A model generated the notes under the pieces. The model saw only the letters and a program-made list of their open reading frames with translations. It was not told where the DNA came from and did not search any database. The position numbers and the translations under genes are program-made. Positions 8,556 to 16,249 of a stretch of DNA of 64,000 bases are shown here, piece after piece. Numbering within the stretch: position 1 is the first letter of the stretch; every line of letters begins with the position of its first letter. Source of the DNA: Hymenobacter sp. UV11 (GTDB taxonomy: Bacteria; Bacteroidota; Bacteroidia; Cytophagales; Hymenobacteraceae); the NCBI RefSeq assembly GCF_004684095.1, contig NZ_SRII01000005.1:124001-188000 (forward strand). Direction: 5' to 3'.

Positions 8556-9659
8556 ATGCACCTATTCACTGGTTTACTTACCACGGGGCTGGCCGCCCTG
8601 GCGCTGGCCAGCGCAGCCCAAACGCCTAAGCCGCGCACCGAAAACGTGGTGCTGGTCACCCTCGACGGCATGCGCTGGCAGGAAGTATTTGGCGGCGCCG
8701 ACTCGGCGCTGTTTCGCCAGAGCAAGTATTACTACGCCGACCGCAAGGCCCTGCAAAAGGACTTTGGCCAGGGCACGCCCGAGCAGCGTCGGCAGGTGCT
8801 GCTACCCTTCTTGTGGGGCACGGTGGTGCGGCAAGGCCAGCTCTACGGCAACCGCGATGCGGGCAGCCTGGTAAACGTGACCAACACGATGCGCTTTTCC
8901 TACCCCGGCTACAACGAGCTGCTGACCGGGGCCGCCGACGACGCGCGCATTCACAGCAACGACCCGCTCGACAACCCCAACGCCTCGGTGCTGGAAGTGC
9001 TGAATAAGCAGCCCGCTTTTCGGGGCCGGGTGGCGGCGTTTGGCTCGTGGGAGGCGTTTCCGTACATTCTGAACGAGAAGCGCAGCGGCCTGCCCGTGAA
9101 TGCCGGGCAGCGCCTGGCGCCCGGCCCCGGCCTCACGCCCGGCGAGCAGCTGCTTAACCAGCTGGAAGTAGCCACGCCCAGCCCCTTTGGGGAAGAGCGC
9201 CTCGATGCCCTGACCTACGGCTTCGCCCTGGAGTACCTGAAGAAGAAGAAGCCCCGCGTGCTCTACCTCAGCTTTGGCGATACCGACGACTTTGCCCACG
9301 CCGGCGAGTATGGCGCGTATTTGCACGCGGCGCAGTATACCGACACCTTTCTGCGCCAGCTCTGGGAATACCTGCAAGCTGACCCGCAGTACCGGGGCAA
9401 AACCACGCTGCTCGTTACCACCGACCACGGCCGGGGCGTAGCCGGCACGCAGTGGCAAACCCACGGCCGCGACGTGGCGGGCGCTGACCAAATCTGGCTG
9501 GCCGCCCTGGGCCCCGACACGCCGGCCACCGGCATGGCCACCACCGGCCAGCTTTACCAAAACCAGGTGGCCGCTACCCTGGCCCGGCTGCTGGGCCAGG
9601 CCTACGCGCCCACGCCCGCCACCGGCAAGCCCATCGGCCCGGTTATGGGCGCGAAGTAG
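8556..9659 (+). CDS. Exported alkaline-phosphatase-superfamily hydrolase 1
   Basis: This 367-aa protein has a signal peptide (about 1-22, ending ASAAQ) and so acts in the periplasm or outside. It has the metal-site layout of the alkaline phosphatase/phosphodiesterase superfamily. D37 lies in VTLDGMRWQ and Ser115 in FSYPGYNELLTG is the likely nucleophile. D244 and H248 lie in the GDTDDFAH segment, D290-H291 in TTDHGRG, and H303 in THGRD. Members cleave phosphate mono- or diesters, and one branch (phosphonoacetate hydrolase) cleaves C-P bonds. The substrate here cannot be read from sequence. It is a tandem paralogue of the next gene, which also has 367 residues, and lies 65 nt after susD. Confidence 0.85.
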   Translation: MHLFTGLLTTGLAALALASAAQTPKPRTENVVLVTLDGMRWQEVFGGADSALFRQSKYYYADRKALQKDFGQGTPEQRRQVLLPFLWGTVVRQGQLYGNRDAGSLVNVTNTMRFSYPGYNELLTGAADDARIHSNDPLDNPNASVLEVLNKQPAFRGRVAAFGSWEAFPYILNEKRSGLPVNAGQRLAPGPGLTPGEQLLNQLEVATPSPFGEERLDALTYGFALEYLKKKKPRVLYLSFGDTDDFAHAGEYGAYLHAAQYTDTFLRQLWEYLQADPQYRGKTTLLVTTDHGRGVAGTQWQTHGRDVAGADQIWLAALGPDTPATGMATTGQLYQNQVAATLARLLGQAYAPTPATGKPIGPVMGAK

Positions 9660-9678
9660 GTCCCTACCCCCCCACCGC

Positions 9679-9721
9679 TGGCCAATGCGGCGCGGCTTTG
9701 CGCGGCGCATACGCTTGGCCA
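9679..9721 (+). terminator. Hairpin between the two paralogous phosphatase genes
   Basis: TGGCCAA (9679-9685) pairs with TTGGCCA (9715-9721) around an inner GC-rich imperfect stem built on GCGCGGC/GCGCGGC. There is no T-tract. It lies in a 174-bp gap that shows no other feature apart from the CTACCCC word at 9663. Confidence 0.4.
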
Positions 9722-9833
9722 AAAGGGCCGAAACGCGCCCGCCAACGCAATTTGATAACCTGGCAACAGTATCATTCGCAGCGCGCTACCCGTTTTAGCT
9801 CCAAAGCTACCGGACCCCTAACTACCTGACCGT

Positions 9834-10937
9834 ATGAGTAAGGCCCTGTTGACGTTGCTGCTGCTGGCTACGCTGGGGCGCGCCGAGGCGCAGGCTCCCG
9901 ACCGCCAGACGGAGAACCTGATTCTGGTGACCATCGACGGGGTGCGCTGGCAGGAAATATTCGGCGGGGCCGACTCGGTGCTGCTGCGCCGTCGGCATCC
10001 CGGCTTTAGTACGCCCACCGGGCCAGCCGGAAGCCCGGCCACCGCCGCGCACCGCCGGCAGGCGCTGCTGCCATTTCTGTGGCGCACGGTAGCAAGCAAA
10101 GGCCAGCTGCATGGCAACCGGGCCTATGGCAACTACCTGAATGTGACCAATAAGCAGCGACTCTCCTACCCCGGCTATAATGAGCTGCTGACCGGCCGCA
10201 CCTCGGCCAGCATCCGCAGCAATGCCAAGGTGTGTAATCCCAACGAGACGGTGCTGGCCTTCATCAACCAGCAGCCCGCTTACCGGGGCCAGGTGCGGGT
10301 GTTTGCTTCCTGGGAAACATTTGCCTTCATTCTCAACGCGCCGCGCCACGACCTGCCAGTGAACGCGGGCAGGCAGTCCTCGGCCGGCCCTTTGGGCACG
10401 GCGCGGCCCGATTCGCTCACGTTTCGCTGCGCGTTTGAGGCGTTTAAGCGCGAGCAGCCCAGGGTGCTGTACCTGGCCCTGGGCGACACCGACGAATTTG
10501 CCCACCGGGGAGAATATGGGCAGTACCTGGCGGCGGCCCACGCCGCCGACCAGTTTCTGGCGCAGCTCTGGGCCTACGTGCAGGCCACGCCGCGCTACCG
10601 CGGCAAAACCACGCTCGTCATCACCACCGACCACGGCCGGGGCCGCAGCAGCTGGGGCCGCTGGGCGCACCATAGCCGCCTGCTGGCCGGCTCGGACCAG
10701 ATTTGGCTGGGCGTGCTCGGCCCCGACACGCCCCCGACCGGCGAGCAGCAGGGCCCCGCTCAGCTTTACCAAAACCAGCTGGCCACTACCCTGGCCGCGC
10801 TGCTGGGCCTGCACTACGGCCTTGGTGAGCCCCTGGGAGCACCCATCAGGGCCGTTTTGGCGCCGGGCGAGGAGCCGCTGAGGCAGCTGGCCCCGATAGC
10901 CAACGCCCCTTCGGCCCTGGGCCCCGGCGGCCGGTAG
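9834..10937 (+). CDS. Exported alkaline-phosphatase-superfamily hydrolase 2
   Basis: This 367-aa paralogue of the preceding gene has a short signal peptide (about 1-20) and the same catalytic layout. D35 lies in VTIDGVRWQ and Ser111 in LSYPGYNELLTG. D220 and H224 lie in GDTDEFAH, D266-H267 in TTDHGRG, and a His pair at 279-280. The 38-residue stretch after the first motif differs from copy 1 in length and content, while the core is highly similar. This points to a local duplication followed by divergence near the active-site entrance. It is the fifth gene of a run on the same strand after the PhnZ-like gene. Confidence 0.83.
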   Translation: MSKALLTLLLLATLGRAEAQAPDRQTENLILVTIDGVRWQEIFGGADSVLLRRRHPGFSTPTGPAGSPATAAHRRQALLPFLWRTVASKGQLHGNRAYGNYLNVTNKQRLSYPGYNELLTGRTSASIRSNAKVCNPNETVLAFINQQPAYRGQVRVFASWETFAFILNAPRHDLPVNAGRQSSAGPLGTARPDSLTFRCAFEAFKREQPRVLYLALGDTDEFAHRGEYGQYLAAAHAADQFLAQLWAYVQATPRYRGKTTLVITTDHGRGRSSWGRWAHHSRLLAGSDQIWLGVLGPDTPPTGEQQGPAQLYQNQLATTLAALLGLHYGLGEPLGAPIRAVLAPGEEPLRQLAPIANAPSALGPGGR

Positions 10938-10967
10938 GGCCACCCGCGTATCTCCACTTACTTCCTT

Positions 10968-12239
10968 ATGAAAAAAACCTACTGCTTGCTGCTGAGCTGG
11001 TTACTCGTAGCCCATTTGGCTCCCGCGCAGCCCCCGGCCCGCGCCCGCAAGGTCGTCTTTGTCATTGCCGACGGTATTCCGGCCGATGTGCTGGAAGCGG
11101 CCAACACGCCGAATATCAAGCAGCTCATTGCCAGCGGCACCTACCTGCCGGCCCACGTGGGCGGCGACCTGGGCACCTATACGCAGACGCCCACCATCTC
11201 GGCGCCCGGCTACAACGACCTGCTCACCGGCACCTGGGGCTACAAGCACAATGTGTGGGGCAACGCCATTAAGGCCCCCAACTACCACTACCCCACCATT
11301 TTTAGGCTGCTGAAGGAAGCGCGGCCGACCGCTAAAATCGGTATCTTCTCGACCTGGCTCGACAACCGCACCAAGCTGGTGGGCGAGGGCCTGCCGGCAA
11401 CCGGCAGCCTGCGCTTCGACTACAAGGCCGATGGCTACGAGCTCGACACTGTGGCCTACCCCCACGATAAGGGCAGCCTGTACACCCACGCCATCGACGA
11501 TAAGGTGGTGGCCGAAGCTGCCCAGTGCCTGCGCGACAACGGCCCCGACCTGTCGTGGGTGTACCTGGAGCACACCGACGACATGGGCCACCGCCACGGC
11601 GACAGCCCCGAGCTGCGCACGGCCGTGGGCTACCTCGATACGCAGATTGGCCAGCTGCAGCAAGCACTAACCTACCGCCGCCAGCACTTTGCCGAAGACT
11701 GGCTGCTGGTGCTCACCACCGACCACGGCCGCGACGCAGCCACTGGCCGCAACCACGGCGGGCAATCGGCGCGCGAGCGCGCTACCTGGGTGGTGCTCAG
11801 CGATAAGAACACCAACTCCTACGCCCGCCGCGCGCCCGTGGCCATTGTGGATATTCTGCCTACCATTGCCCGGTTTATGCGGCTAGCCCTACCCCCCGCC
11901 ACCGAGCGCGAGCTGGATGGCGTGCCGCTCCTGGGGCCGGTATCGCTGGCCGCGCCGCAGGTAGTGGCCGGCCCCGATAGCCTGCGCATTAGCTGGACGG
12001 CCCTGGTCAGCCAGCCTACAACGGTGAAGGTGTGGGCCACAACGACCAACCACTTCAAAACCGGCGGCCCCGACGACTACGTGCTGCTGGCTACCGTGCC
12101 ACTGGCCCGGCAGCGCCTGGCCCTCAGCCGGGCGGCCTACCCCGCTCCGTACTACAAAATAGTGCTCGAAGGCACTCACAATACCGTGAATACCTGGCTG
12201 ATACCCGCCGGACCGCCCCCACCCAGCGGCGCCAACTAG
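10968..12239 (+). CDS. Exported type I phosphodiesterase/phosphatase-superfamily protein with C-terminal beta domain
   Basis: This 423-aa protein has a signal peptide (about 1-20) and an alkaline-phosphatase-superfamily core of the phosphodiesterase/pyrophosphatase type. D35 lies in VIADGIPADV, with TPNIKQL next. Ser78 (or Thr76) in TISAPGYNDLLTG is the candidate nucleophile. D204 and H208 lie in HTDDMGHRHG, D252-H253 in TTDHGRD, and H263 in RNHGG. After about residue 315 a fibronectin-like beta-sandwich of roughly 100 residues follows (SLRISWTAL). It begins 30 nt after the previous gene. Its last 4 bp overlap tail-to-tail the end of the HAD gene on the other strand. Confidence 0.83.
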   Translation: MKKTYCLLLSWLLVAHLAPAQPPARARKVVFVIADGIPADVLEAANTPNIKQLIASGTYLPAHVGGDLGTYTQTPTISAPGYNDLLTGTWGYKHNVWGNAIKAPNYHYPTIFRLLKEARPTAKIGIFSTWLDNRTKLVGEGLPATGSLRFDYKADGYELDTVAYPHDKGSLYTHAIDDKVVAEAAQCLRDNGPDLSWVYLEHTDDMGHRHGDSPELRTAVGYLDTQIGQLQQALTYRRQHFAEDWLLVLTTDHGRDAATGRNHGGQSARERATWVVLSDKNTNSYARRAPVAIVDILPTIARFMRLALPPATERELDGVPLLGPVSLAAPQVVAGPDSLRISWTALVSQPTTVKVWATTTNHFKTGGPDDYVLLATVPLARQRLALSRAAYPAPYYKIVLEGTHNTVNTWLIPAGPPPPSGAN

Positions 12240-12973
12240 GCCGGCACCAGCTCGGCGCGCAGCTGCTGCTGCAGCTCGGTTAGCGAAGCTAGCAGGCCGT
12301 CGTGGGGGTAGGCGGCCAGCTGCTGCGCCGAGTGTGTGCCGTTGGTGAGGCCCAGGCTGCGGGCGCACCCGGCGCGCCGGCCCGATTCGAGGTCGGAAGG
12401 CGTGTCGCCTACGTTCCAGACCCGCCGCGGGTCGGTGATGCCGAACGTGTGCATGGCGCGCTGAATCATAAATGGGGCGGGGCGGCCCTCGGCTACCTCG
12501 TCGCTGGCAATGGATAAGTCGATAACGGAGTCGGTACTGCCCCGGTGCTGGGCGTCGAGGCCCGCGTGCCAGCCCAGGCGGCGCAGAATAAGGTTAGTCA
12601 CCTCGCGGTAGAAGCCGGTGGTGAGGGCAATGCGGATGCCCTTGCTTTTGAGAAAGGCAAACAGCTCCAGGCAGCCCTCGGTGTGCTGCACCTCCGCGGT
12701 GCGGTAGTGGGCCTCCAGCACCTGCCGAAACACCTGGTACGAGTGGTCTACGCGGGCCGTCAGCTCGGCGGCGGGGGCATCGGCCCCCAGTTGCTCGCGC
12801 CAGAGCAGCTCAAACACGAAGCGCTTGGCCTGGCCCTGCACAGCCAGGATGCGGGCGGCCGACGCGTGCAGGCCCGTGGCGGCGGCGGCCTGGGCAAAGC
12901 AGGCTTCTACTTCGTGCTGGTCGCGCACGGTGGTGCCGGCCATATCAAATACGATGAGCTGGGGAACAGGCAT
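12236..12973 (-). CDS. Phosphonatase-like HAD hydrolase
   Basis: This 245-aa cytosolic HAD hydrolase has a C1 cap. The nucleophile D10 lies in VFDMAGTTV, the motif shared with phosphonoacetaldehyde hydrolase (PhnX) and the TIGR03351 PhnX-like family. K50 in VQGQAKRFVF falls where phosphonatase has its Schiff-base lysine (my alignment, unverified). Motif 2 is ALTTGFY and motif 4 is WNVGDTPSDLESGRRAG. PhnX makes acetaldehyde and phosphate from phosphonoacetaldehyde. The PhnX-like family is known to travel with FAD oxidoreductases of the kind encoded at 13806. I chose ATG 12973 because the upstream TTG (13012) falls inside the predicted promoter/operator. Confidence 0.82.
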   Translation of the reverse strand: MPVPQLIVFDMAGTTVRDQHEVEACFAQAAAATGLHASAARILAVQGQAKRFVFELLWREQLGADAPAAELTARVDHSYQVFRQVLEAHYRTAEVQHTEGCLELFAFLKSKGIRIALTTGFYREVTNLILRRLGWHAGLDAQHRGSTDSVIDLSIASDEVAEGRPAPFMIQRAMHTFGITDPRRVWNVGDTPSDLESGRRAGCARSLGLTNGTHSAQQLAAYPHDGLLASLTELQQQLRAELVPA

Positions 12974-12991
12974 AGGAGACGGGCGACTGAT

Positions 12992-13060
12992 TTGTTTACA
13001 AATATGCAACAAAAATACGCGCCTACCCGGCCAGCCGTTATCACCGCTACCTCAACTTTG
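12992..13060. promoter_or_regulatory. Divergent promoter region with candidate XRE-cupin operator
   Basis: The 21-bp near-palindrome at 12992-13012 has TTGTTT, 9 bp, CAACAA. On the minus strand a perfect -7 box TATTTTTG occupies 13017-13010, so the operator covers the transcription start of the HAD gene. On the plus strand CAACTTTG at 13053-13060 is the likely -7 box of the regulator gene (ATG 13091). Together they suggest repression of the HAD gene and possibly autoregulation. Confidence 0.55.
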
Positions 13061-13090
13061 CGTTACGTTTTTCGTCCCCAACTTGCCCGC

Positions 13091-13666
13091 ATGAAACACG
13101 ACAAGCTGAGCTTAATCGGCCTGCGCATCCTGGAAATGCGCAAAGCGAAAAAAATGAGCCTGCGCGAGCTAGCCAAGCGTAGCGGCCTTTCGGCGGGCCT
13201 GCTCTCCAAAATCGAGAATTTTCGCACCGTACCCTCGCTGTCCGTGCTGGTTGAGATTGCCAATTCGCTGGATGTCGATGTTTCGACACTGGTTAAGAAT
13301 ATCAACGGCGACGCGGCCGCGCCCTACCTGCTGGTGCGTGCCGACGCGGGCCGCCCCGAAAAGCGCGACGACTCCAAGGGCCTGCTCTACAACTACCTGC
13401 TCTCGCAGGACCTGGCCGGCTACAGCCTGCGCGTCAACGAGGTCATCATTAGCCCCGACACCTATCGCAAGCCGCTTTCCACTAATGCGTTGGAATTAGT
13501 GCACGTGTTGGAAGGCACGGTGCGCTACGGCTTCAAAGACGAGGAGGTAGCCCTGGGGCCCGGCGACACGCTGTACTTCGACGGCATTCTGGCGCACTCG
13601 GTGCGCAACGACACGCCCGAGCGCGCGCGGCTGTTTAAGGTGTACCTGCTGCGCCACACCGATTAG
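13091..13666 (+). CDS. XRE-family regulator with C-terminal cupin sensor domain
   Basis: This 191-aa transcription factor has a helix-turn-helix at about residues 12-66 (MSLRELAKRSGLSAGLLSKIE, then TVPSLSVLVEIANSLDV) and a cupin_2 barrel at about 105-188. The cupin contains the LVHVLEGTVRYGF and LGPGDTLYFDGILAHSV strands and could bind a small effector. Proteins of this build commonly control neighbouring amine or amino-acid catabolism genes. It lies between the HAD and FAD genes, and matching 21-bp palindromes occur at the promoters of both. The predicted role is effector-responsive repressor of the phosphonate genes (inference). Confidence 0.9.
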   Translation: MKHDKLSLIGLRILEMRKAKKMSLRELAKRSGLSAGLLSKIENFRTVPSLSVLVEIANSLDVDVSTLVKNINGDAAAPYLLVRADAGRPEKRDDSKGLLYNYLLSQDLAGYSLRVNEVIISPDTYRKPLSTNALELVHVLEGTVRYGFKDEEVALGPGDTLYFDGILAHSVRNDTPERARLFKVYLLRHTD

Positions 13667-13741
13667 CCGCCCGGCAAGGGGGTAGGGCGAATTGCACAGA
13701 GCCCGCCCGACTCAGAAATAACGTATTCGTAACGGTGGGCG

Positions 13742-13774
13742 TTGTTTCCTATGAGGCAACAACCAGTAAGTTTG
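13742..13774 (+). promoter_or_regulatory. Operator and promoter of the FAD oxidoreductase gene
   Basis: The near-palindrome at 13742-13762 matches the 12992-13012 site at 16 of 21 positions, including both complete outer half-sites. Only 4 bp later comes TAAGTTTG (13767-13774), a perfect -7 box. The operator therefore covers the -33 region, and bound protein would block RNA polymerase. Confidence 0.6.
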
Positions 13775-13805
13775 CCGGGCCGGGGCAGGTAGCTCGGCCA
13801 GGCTT

Positions 13806-14972
13806 ATGGAAAACTCGTTTGATTTGATTGTGGTGGGGGCCGGGGCGCTGGGTGCTTTTCACACCTACTTTGCCTTGCAGCGCGGCCTGAAGGTGCTATT
13901 GCTGGAGAAAGACGCCCGCCCGATGGAGGCCACCGTGCGCAACTTTGGCCAGATTATCACCTCCGGCATGGCCACGGGCGAGTGGTTCGACTACGCCCGC
14001 GTGAGCCTCGAAACCTACCAGAAAATTCAGGCCGAATGCGATATTTCCATTCGGCAAAATGGCTCGCTCTACCTGGCCTCAACCGCGCTGGAGCTGCAAG
14101 TGCTGGCCGAGAAGCACGCCCAGTACGCGGCCCTCGGCTACGCCGCGCGGCTGCTCACGGCGGCCGAGTGCCGGCAGCGCCTGCCGGCCGTGCGCGACAC
14201 TTACTGCGTGGGCGGTTTGCTGTTTGAGCAGGAAGTAACGGCCGAGCCCGACCTGCTGATTCATAAGCTGCTGGCCTATCTGGTGGCGCGCTGGCAGCTC
14301 GACTACCGCCCCGCTACGCCGGTGCTGGCCGTGACGGCCAACGCGGCCGGCTGCGAGGTGGCCGACGTGCGCGGCCAGCGCTACCGGGCCGCGCAGGTGC
14401 TGGTTTGCAACGGCCGCGACTGCCGGGCGCTGTTTCCGGACGTGTTTGCTCAGAGCGACTTGCAGTTGGTCAAGCTCCAGATGCTGGCCACCTACCCCCT
14501 ACCCCAGGTGCAGCTGCCGGGCTCGGTGCTCACGGGCCTGAGCATCCGGCGGTACCACGCCTTTCACGACTGCCCCTCCTTCGCGCACTTGCTGGCCGAG
14601 CCGATGGATGCTGACCTGCGGCAGTGGGGCATTCACCTGCTGTTCAAGCAAGCCCTGGACGGCTCCATCATCGTGGGCGATACGCACGAGTATGCCGACC
14701 TGGCTGAGGCCGACAACCTGGACTTCAACAACTACGACCACCTCAACCAGCTGATGCTAGGCGAAGCGCGCCGCATCCTGGACCTGCCCGACTGGCGCAT
14801 GCAGCGCGCCTGGAATGGCTACTACACGCAAAGCAAATCGGGGGAAGTATTCCAGCACTCGCCCCACCCGCGCATTCACATCGTCACCGGCATTGGGGGT
14901 AAGGGCATGACGTCGGCGTGCGGCTTTGCGGCCCACCATGTGGCGCAGTTGGGGCTGGAAAGACGAGGCTGA
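13806..14972 (+). CDS. FAD-dependent oxidoreductase, phosphonate-associated (TIGR03364-like)
   Basis: This 388-aa DAO-fold flavoenzyme has the Rossmann motif GAGALG (residues 11-16) with LLEKD at the ADP-ribose-binding strand. A VRNFGQI segment follows near residue 45, and the C-terminal FAD-contact loop TGIGGKGMT lies near 370. The family oxidises amines. The subgroup with the VRNFG segment is known to co-occur with PhnX-like HAD hydrolases and has been proposed to deaminate an aminophosphonate. The pairing with the HAD at 12236 supports that here. The true substrate is not known from sequence. Its own promoter carries the operator described at 13742. Confidence 0.85.
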   Translation: MENSFDLIVVGAGALGAFHTYFALQRGLKVLLLEKDARPMEATVRNFGQIITSGMATGEWFDYARVSLETYQKIQAECDISIRQNGSLYLASTALELQVLAEKHAQYAALGYAARLLTAAECRQRLPAVRDTYCVGGLLFEQEVTAEPDLLIHKLLAYLVARWQLDYRPATPVLAVTANAAGCEVADVRGQRYRAAQVLVCNGRDCRALFPDVFAQSDLQLVKLQMLATYPLPQVQLPGSVLTGLSIRRYHAFHDCPSFAHLLAEPMDADLRQWGIHLLFKQALDGSIIVGDTHEYADLAEADNLDFNNYDHLNQLMLGEARRILDLPDWRMQRAWNGYYTQSKSGEVFQHSPHPRIHIVTGIGGKGMTSACGFAAHHVAQLGLERRG

Positions 14973-15028
14973 CCGGTGCGCCGGCAGTACTGCCAAGGTT
15001 ACTAAAAGCCGCTGGCGCGCCGGGCGGC

Positions 15029-15790
15029 CTACCCCACCAGCTGCCGGGCAATGTCAGGCAGCGTAGGGCCGGTGAGGGTGGGCGCGGGGGCCAGCGGGTA
15101 GGCTTGCTGGCCGGGGCGGGCAATGAAGGCCGCCTGCAGGCCTGCCAGCCGCGCCCCGGCCGTATCCCAGCCGTGGGCGGCCACCAACATGGCCTGGGCG
15201 GGCGCCACCTGCAGCTGCTGGCAGGTGGTAAGGTAGGTATCGGGGTGAGGCTTGTAGCGCTTGAGCGAATCGATGCTGAGCAGCTGCTCAAAAAAGCCCG
15301 TGAGGCCGGCGTAGGCCATCTGCTTCTGCACCGTGGCATCGGGCGAGTTGGTGAGCGTGACCATGCGGAACCCCGCTTTTTGCAGGGCCGTGAGGCCGGG
15401 AATAACGTCGGGGTGCGGGGGCAGCTCCGTGAGCAGGGTGAGCAGCTCTTTCTTGCGGACGGCCGGGCGGGCCGGCTGCCCCAGCGCCTGAGCCAGCATG
15501 TCGAGGGCGGCGTCGCCAATTTGCCCGAAGGGGTGGTAGTTGCCGGTTACGGTATCGACCAGCGAGTATTGCAGCAGCAGCGCAAACCACTGCTTGAAAG
15601 CCGTTTCGGATTTGAATTCCTGGTTGACGGCCTGCTGCAGCTTACGCAGGTCGAGCAGGGTTTCGTTGACGTCGAAAATCAGCAGCTTGGGGCGGTCGGG
15701 GGCAGAAGCCATGGCGGATAAGGAGGGGGGTAGGGCCACGGCCGCAGTGGCCAGGGCAAGGGAGGATAGCGCAGCGCGGCGGGTAATCAC
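15029..15790 (-). CDS. Haloacid-dehalogenase-type HAD hydrolase with Tat signal
   Basis: This 253-aa protein resembles type II L-2-haloacid dehalogenases: LLIFDVNETLLDL (nucleophile near residue 40), TLTNSPD (motif 2), a SIDSLKRYKPHPDTY segment with the motif 3 Lys, and VAAHGWDTAGARLAG (motif 4). The first 26 residues look like a twin-arginine signal (MITRRAALSSLALATAAVAL), which would send a folded enzyme to the periplasm. An internal ATG at codon 26 (MASAPDR) would give a cytosolic form. It is convergent with the FAD gene, 56 bp away, and may be unrelated to the phosphonate genes. Confidence 0.82.
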   Translation of the reverse strand: MITRRAALSSLALATAAVALPPSLSAMASAPDRPKLLIFDVNETLLDLRKLQQAVNQEFKSETAFKQWFALLLQYSLVDTVTGNYHPFGQIGDAALDMLAQALGQPARPAVRKKELLTLLTELPPHPDVIPGLTALQKAGFRMVTLTNSPDATVQKQMAYAGLTGFFEQLLSIDSLKRYKPHPDTYLTTCQQLQVAPAQAMLVAAHGWDTAGARLAGLQAAFIARPGQQAYPLAPAPTLTGPTLPDIARQLVG

Positions 15791-16249
15791 CTACCTGCTT
15801 ACGCAGCTACCAGGCACCAGGGCAACCCAGGCAGTTTTTTTTGATGATTGGGTCATGAGCTATGCCGCTAGACAGTGATTGCTACGCGCCTGACCTCAGG
15901 CACAACCAACTCAAACCCAGCAACGGGCAGCTCATCGTTATCGCCAACTAGAGCGATACCCCCGGCGCTTGGCTTGGCGGCATTATTTTGGCTCGTCAGC
16001 GGCGCAGGCAGGGCGCCGCTAGGGATGGCTGACGGCGCGGGCCGGCCAGGCCCTCGGGCGCCACCTTCGACCAACCACCCTCAGCTTGCGGATGAGCAGG
16101 CCTGGGACATGGCCGCCTGCGTCAACTCGTAGCCTTAGCCGGCAGTAAAGTCCGTTGAGCGGAGCGCCACCGAAAATACCTGCACCTTTGCCCATTCCTA
16201 TCTGGTTCTTCCTCACCCCGGCGCCCGCGCGTTAGCCTAGTTCGAGCGC
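15791..16249. other. Intergenic stretch without a confident gene
   Basis: Short overlapping frames on both strands (about 68-85 codons) lack a convincing start or a family match. One minus-strand stretch near 15870-15975 reads like a protein C-terminus (ALVGDNDELPVAGFEL), so a remnant is possible. CACCTTTG at 16183-16190 is a candidate -7 box for the DUF389 gene. Otherwise I see nothing here. Confidence 0.4.

Noticed and set aside
15868..16132. Two overlapping small frames on opposite strands
   Set aside because: Neither has a good start or recognisable fold. A remnant is possible but not supportable.
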